This document shows positions 31,315-34,520 of a stretch of 34,520 nucleotides of DNA, one piece after another (the stretch's first letter is position 1; each line of letters starts with the position of its first letter). Source of the DNA: an unicellular cyanobacterium SU3 (lineage in GTDB: Bacteria; Cyanobacteriota; Cyanobacteriia; Cyanobacteriales; Microcystaceae); assembly GCA_002172675.1 (NCBI GenBank), contig NETF01000199.1, positions 1 through 34,520 on the forward strand, read 5' to 3'. The position numbers and the translations under genes were made by a program. The notes below the pieces were generated by a model that saw only the letters and a program-made list of their open reading frames with translations, had not been told where the DNA came from and searched no databases.

Positions 31315-33549
31315 ATGAACGCAGTTACCTTCCCTGACAGTAAACCCCTAGATATCGCCCTTCCCGACTGGTTAAACGAATGTCTGATTTCCCATCAATC
31401 AGACCAAAATAATCAGGATATAGACTTAATTTGTCGTGCCTTTAATTTTGCTTATCAACTCCACGAAGGACAAACCCGTAAGTCAGGAGAACCGTATATT
31501 GCCCATCCCGTAGCAGTTGCCGGTATTCTTCGGGACTTAGGGGGAGACAAAGCCATGATTGCAGCAGGTTTTCTTCACGACGTAGTAGAAGATACAAATG
31601 TCACAGTCGAAGAAATAGAAGAGATGTTCGGTCAAGAAGTCGCCCTGTTAGTAGAAGGAGTGACCAAACTCTCAAAATTTAACTTTTCTAACAAAACAGA
31701 ACAACAGGCCGAAAACTTCCGACGAATGTTTTTAGCCATGGCCAGAGATATTCGCGTCATTGTGGTCAAATTAGCTGACCGCCTCCACAATATGCGAACC
31801 CTAGAACCCCTTAGACCGGAAAAACAAAGACGGATTGCCAGAGAAACCAAAGAAATATTTGCCCCATTAGCCAACCGTCTAGGAATTTGGCGCGTTAAAT
31901 GGGAATTAGAAGACTTATCCTTTAAATACTTAGAACCGGAAGACTATCGAGAAATTCAAAATTTCGTCTCAGAAAAACGAATTGATCGAGAAACTCGCAT
32001 CGAAACCGTTAAAAATACCCTCCAAAAACGACTCGATGACATGGAAATTCAAGTCCTAGAATTACAAGGACGACCTAAGCATCTCTATGGTATTTATTTC
32101 AAAATGCAGCGTCAGAATAAGGGATTTCATGAAATCTACGATCTGGCTGCGTTGAGAATCATTGTTAAAACCAATGAAGAATGTTATCGAGCCCTAGCCG
32201 TGGTTCATGATGTCTTTAAACCGATGCCAGGCCGCTTTAAAGATTACATTGGACTACCGAAACCCAACCGTTATCAATCCTTACACACCACCGTTGTTGG
32301 GTTAAATGGTCGCCCCCTAGAAATACAAATTCGGACCCTAGAAATGCACCATATTGCTGAATATGGGATTGCGGCACACTGGAAATATAAAGAAACAGGG
32401 GGATCGAATCATACCCACTTTTCTAACGAAGATGAAAAATTTACTTGGTTACGGCAACTCCTCGACTGGCAAAGTGACCTCAAAGATGATCAAGAATATG
32501 TAGACAATCTCAAAGAAAATCTATTTGACGATGATGTTTATGTCTTTACCCCCAACGGAGACGTGATCGCTTTATCGAGAGGGGCAACCCCCGTAGATTT
32601 TGCCTATCGCATCCACACCGAAGTGGGAAACCACATGAAAGGGGCGAGAATTAACGGTAAATGGTCTGTTCTTGACCAACCCCTACATAACGGGGATATT
32701 GTCGAAATTATCACCCAAAAGAACTGCCATCCGAGTATAGACTGGTTAAACTTTGTAGTGACTCCTACGGCCCGCAATCGTATTCGTCAATGGTTTAAGC
32801 GATCGCGTCGGGATGAAAACATGGCTAGAGGCAAAGAACTCTTAGAAAAAGAATTAGGGAAAAATGGCTTTGAAGCCTTATTAAAGTCTCAACCCATGCA
32901 AACCGTGGCCGAAAAATGTAATTATCAGTCAGTTGATGATTTATTAGCCGGGTTGGGTTATGGCGGTATTACCCTTAACCAAGTGGTTAACCGTGTGCGA
33001 GAAGTGACCGTTACAAACCAAAAACAAGAGGTGTCAGAGGTCAACTTACCCAGTGCATCTCCTTCTCCTTCGTGTCCCACCAAACCCAATAAATCGCCCA
33101 TATTAGGGGTAGAAGGGTTGGTTTATCATATTGCAGGATGTTGTAAACCCTTACCCGGCGATCCCATTATTGGCGTGGTAACACGGGGAAAACGAGGCAT
33201 TTCTATCCATGCTCAAAATTGTTCTAATCTTGAGAATGTTGCAGGAGAGCAATTTATTCCGGTGCGTTGGAATACGGTCGATAGTAAAGGATGTGTTACG
33301 ACTTATCCGGTGGATGTACAAATTGAAGCCCTCGATCGCGTTGGGGTTCTCAAAGATATTTTATTACGGGTGAGTGATCATCATGTGAATGTTTGCAACG
33401 CAGGGGTAAAAACCGGACGCAACAAACCAGCCATTATTAATTTACGGATCGAAATCCGCGATCGCCAACAATTGGACTATCTTGTTAATAGTATCAATAA
33501 TATGAGTGACGTTCTCCATATTCATCGCGTTAATGGGGTCGATTTTTAG
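31315..33549 (+). CDS. relA: Bifunctional (p)ppGpp synthetase/hydrolase, RelA/SpoT family
   Basis: A long Rel enzyme of 744 residues that makes and degrades the stringent-response alarmone. The hydrolase HD domain is intact: H64 in AHPVAV, HD at 88-89 and ED at 92-93 in FLHDVVEDT. The synthetase domain shows YDLAALRIIV and GRFKDYIGLPKPNRYQSLHT (about 305-325). A TGS domain (VYVFTPNGDVIALSRGATP, about 405-465) and a C-terminal ACT domain (about 670-744) are the regulatory half. HIAGCCKPLPGD is the usual conserved Cys region. Both activities look functional. The ATG at 31315 has no clear ribosome binding site. As typical in cyanobacteria it is probably the single long Rel; the symbol could equally be given as rel or spoT. 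Confidence 0.96.
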   Translation: MNAVTFPDSKPLDIALPDWLNECLISHQSDQNNQDIDLICRAFNFAYQLHEGQTRKSGEPYIAHPVAVAGILRDLGGDKAMIAAGFLHDVVEDTNVTVEEIEEMFGQEVALLVEGVTKLSKFNFSNKTEQQAENFRRMFLAMARDIRVIVVKLADRLHNMRTLEPLRPEKQRRIARETKEIFAPLANRLGIWRVKWELEDLSFKYLEPEDYREIQNFVSEKRIDRETRIETVKNTLQKRLDDMEIQVLELQGRPKHLYGIYFKMQRQNKGFHEIYDLAALRIIVKTNEECYRALAVVHDVFKPMPGRFKDYIGLPKPNRYQSLHTTVVGLNGRPLEIQIRTLEMHHIAEYGIAAHWKYKETGGSNHTHFSNEDEKFTWLRQLLDWQSDLKDDQEYVDNLKENLFDDDVYVFTPNGDVIALSRGATPVDFAYRIHTEVGNHMKGARINGKWSVLDQPLHNGDIVEIITQKNCHPSIDWLNFVVTPTARNRIRQWFKRSRRDENMARGKELLEKELGKNGFEALLKSQPMQTVAEKCNYQSVDDLLAGLGYGGITLNQVVNRVREVTVTNQKQEVSEVNLPSASPSPSCPTKPNKSPILGVEGLVYHIAGCCKPLPGDPIIGVVTRGKRGISIHAQNCSNLENVAGEQFIPVRWNTVDSKGCVTTYPVDVQIEALDRVGVLKDILLRVSDHHVNVCNAGVKTGRNKPAIINLRIEIRDRQQLDYLVNSINNMSDVLHIHRVNGVDF

Positions 33550-33720
33550 CCAGGATTTTAAGGACAGAAGAGGACACCAATGATCATACAGATAAGAGAA
33601 AATTGGGTCATTCTTCTGTTATCGAATTCTTTACTGACATCTTGCACCAGTACATAAAAACTCAATAAGTATAGACAAGTAATCAATGCGCGAATAAGTT
33701 AGCATCAAAATGAAATACTT

Positions 33721-33747
33721 TTGCCTATTGCCTGTTTGCCTCTTGCC
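33721..33747. repeat. Heptamer-type tandem repeat (TTGCCTN)
   Basis: TTGCCTA, TTGCCTG, an extra T, TTGCCTC and TTGCC follow each other. This is a short tandem repeat of the kind common between cyanobacterial genes, merging into the palindrome to its right. Confidence 0.75.
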
Positions 33748-33776
33748 TTTTAAACTAGCTAGTTTAAAAGGCAAGA
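33741..33776. repeat. Perfect 36-base palindrome
   Basis: TCTTGCCTTTTAAACTAG is followed immediately by its exact reverse complement, with no spacer. It lies 190 bases after the rel stop and 100 before rnhA. A T-run follows about 12 bases later (33789-33796). It could act as a terminator-like hairpin or be a small palindromic repeat element. Confidence 0.9.
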
Positions 33777-33875
33777 TGTGAGTTTAGGTCTTTTTTTCCC
33801 TAATTATTTCTGATACTGCTATAGTGACGGTGAATTGTATCTTTCGTTTTGGAATTAAAGACAATCTAGTAAGCG

Positions 33876-34340
33876 ATGAAAAAAGTACAAATTTACACAG
33901 ATGGGGCCTGTTCAGGTAATCCCGGAAAAGGGGGTTATGGGATTATTTTAGTCTATAACGAACACCGAAAAGAACTATCAGGAGGGTATCGCCTAACGAC
34001 TAATAATCGCATGGAAATGATGGCTGCTATCATTGGTTTAGAAGCCCTAAAAATGCCTTGTGACGTGACATTATACACAGACTCCCGTTACTTAGTTGAT
34101 GCTATTACTAAAGGATGGGCAAAAAAATGGCAAGCTAACGGTTGGAAAAGGAATAACAAAGAAAGCGCGAAAAATCCTGATTTATGGCAAAAACTGTTAG
34201 ATTTATGTGAGGCTCATGCAGTAAACTTTGTCTGGGTGAAAGGTCACGCAGGCCACCCGGAAAATGAACGATGCGATCGCTTAGCTGTCACAGCAGCCCA
34301 ACAATTAGAACTTGCCATTGATGAAGTATATGAATTTTGA
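33876..34340 (+). CDS. rnhA: Ribonuclease HI
   Basis: RNase HI degrades the RNA strand of RNA-DNA hybrids, including R-loops and primers. The four catalytic acids are at D9 ([11 protein letters not shown]), E47 (NNRMEMMA), D69 (YTDSRY) and D134 (NERCDRLA). H124 in [10 protein letters not shown] is the conserved loop His. The 154-residue length and the basic handle region ([15 protein letters not shown]) match the bacterial enzyme. It is followed after about 55 bases by the end of a group II intron on the opposite strand. Confidence 0.97.
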   Translation: MKKVQIYTDGACSGNPGKGGYGIILVYNEHRKELSGGYRLTTNNRMEMMAAIIGLEALKMPCDVTLYTDSRYLVDAITKGWAKKWQANGWKRNNKESAKNPDLWQKLLDLCEAHAVNFVWVKGHAGHPENERCDRLAVTAAQQLELAIDEVYEF

Positions 34341-34395
34341 GGACAAGTGAATCTTGGAAAGTAGGAAGCAGGAAAAGTATTGTTCCTTCTTTTAG

Positions 34396-34520
34396 GTTGA
34401 GTCGAAGGAGGGTATTATCCCTCGCTCCTCTCGTTTAGATCCGAGCGTGCAAGTTTCCCTGCACTCGGCTCCCGACAAATTAGGCTTTTCCAGCCTTGCC
34501 CATGTGGATGTAATGGTGAC
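34396..34520 (-). mobile_element. 3' end of a group II intron (runs off the window)
   Basis: On the minus strand the sequence ends with a canonical domain V followed by a domain-VI-like stem. The stem (about 34400-34433) pairs GAGGG with CCCTC around ATAATA. The exact 3' splice site cannot be fixed, only placed near 34396-34400. The rest of the ribozyme, and any reverse transcriptase/maturase, must lie beyond the right edge. No intron-encoded protein is in view. Confidence 0.8.
34438..34471 (-). ncRNA. Group II intron domain V
   Basis: Exactly 34 bases on the minus strand. They begin GAGCCGAGTGCA, have GAAA as the tetraloop and end GCACGCTCGGATC. This matches the standard domain V hairpin (GAGCCG, GAAA loop, CGGTTC-like end), the catalytic metal-binding core of the ribozyme. 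Confidence 0.85.

Overview
The window is chromosomal DNA of a low-GC, probably unicellular cyanobacterium of the Crocosphaera/Cyanothece type. Three things suggest this. The octamer GCGATCGC (HIP1) occurs about two dozen times in 34.5 kb. There is a chlorophyll-pathway Mg-chelatase subunit (chlD). Short heptamer tandem repeats of the kind common in cyanobacteria lie between genes. The genus is an inference; the phylum is well supported.

Housekeeping genes form the backbone: lipA (lipoate), a dacB-type peptidase, an exported FAD oxidoreductase, pdxJ (vitamin B6), malQ (glycogen/maltodextrin), lpxC (lipid A), chlD (chlorophyll), a Rieske oxygenase, a full-length RelA/SpoT homologue (stringent response) and rnhA. 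Accessory segments sit between them.

8.2-13.6 kb holds genes related to DNA phosphorothioation systems. A methyltransferase is flanked on both sides by copies of one duplicated domain and follows a Uma2-family gene at close spacing. Nearby are a 57-residue protein and a DndD-like Rad50/SMC-type ATPase. The sulfur-insertion genes are not in the window. 15.3-18.0 kb is a two-gene unit of a KaiC-like double ATPase and a histidine kinase; the kaiC-like gene carries an in-frame TAG 81 codons before its end.

19.2-23.9 kb is a dense minus-strand array of small conflict-type genes. It contains a PIN toxin pair, a four-frame cassette of unknown small proteins with a possible -1 frameshift at A AAA AAC, and a decayed toxin/immunity region. 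That region has a toxin-33-like C-terminal module with a DUF4279 partner, and a deaminase-type toxin C-terminus whose downstream gene is cut by a complete IS630-family element. 26.3-28.8 kb has a second PIN toxin-antitoxin pair preceded by three long imperfect repeats and surrounded by a dispersed ACCTGTTAT motif. 30.2-31.0 kb holds a gene containing an 80-bp palindrome-bearing segment that is duplicated, with decayed flanks, 0.5 kb away. The right end runs into the 3' end (domains V and VI) of a group II intron on the minus strand.

The best candidates for something undescribed are the duplicated-domain methyltransferase operon, the 19.97-20.92 kb small-protein cassette with its possible recoding site, and the KaiC-like/kinase unit with the amber codon. 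Family names come from motif recognition only; no database search was run.
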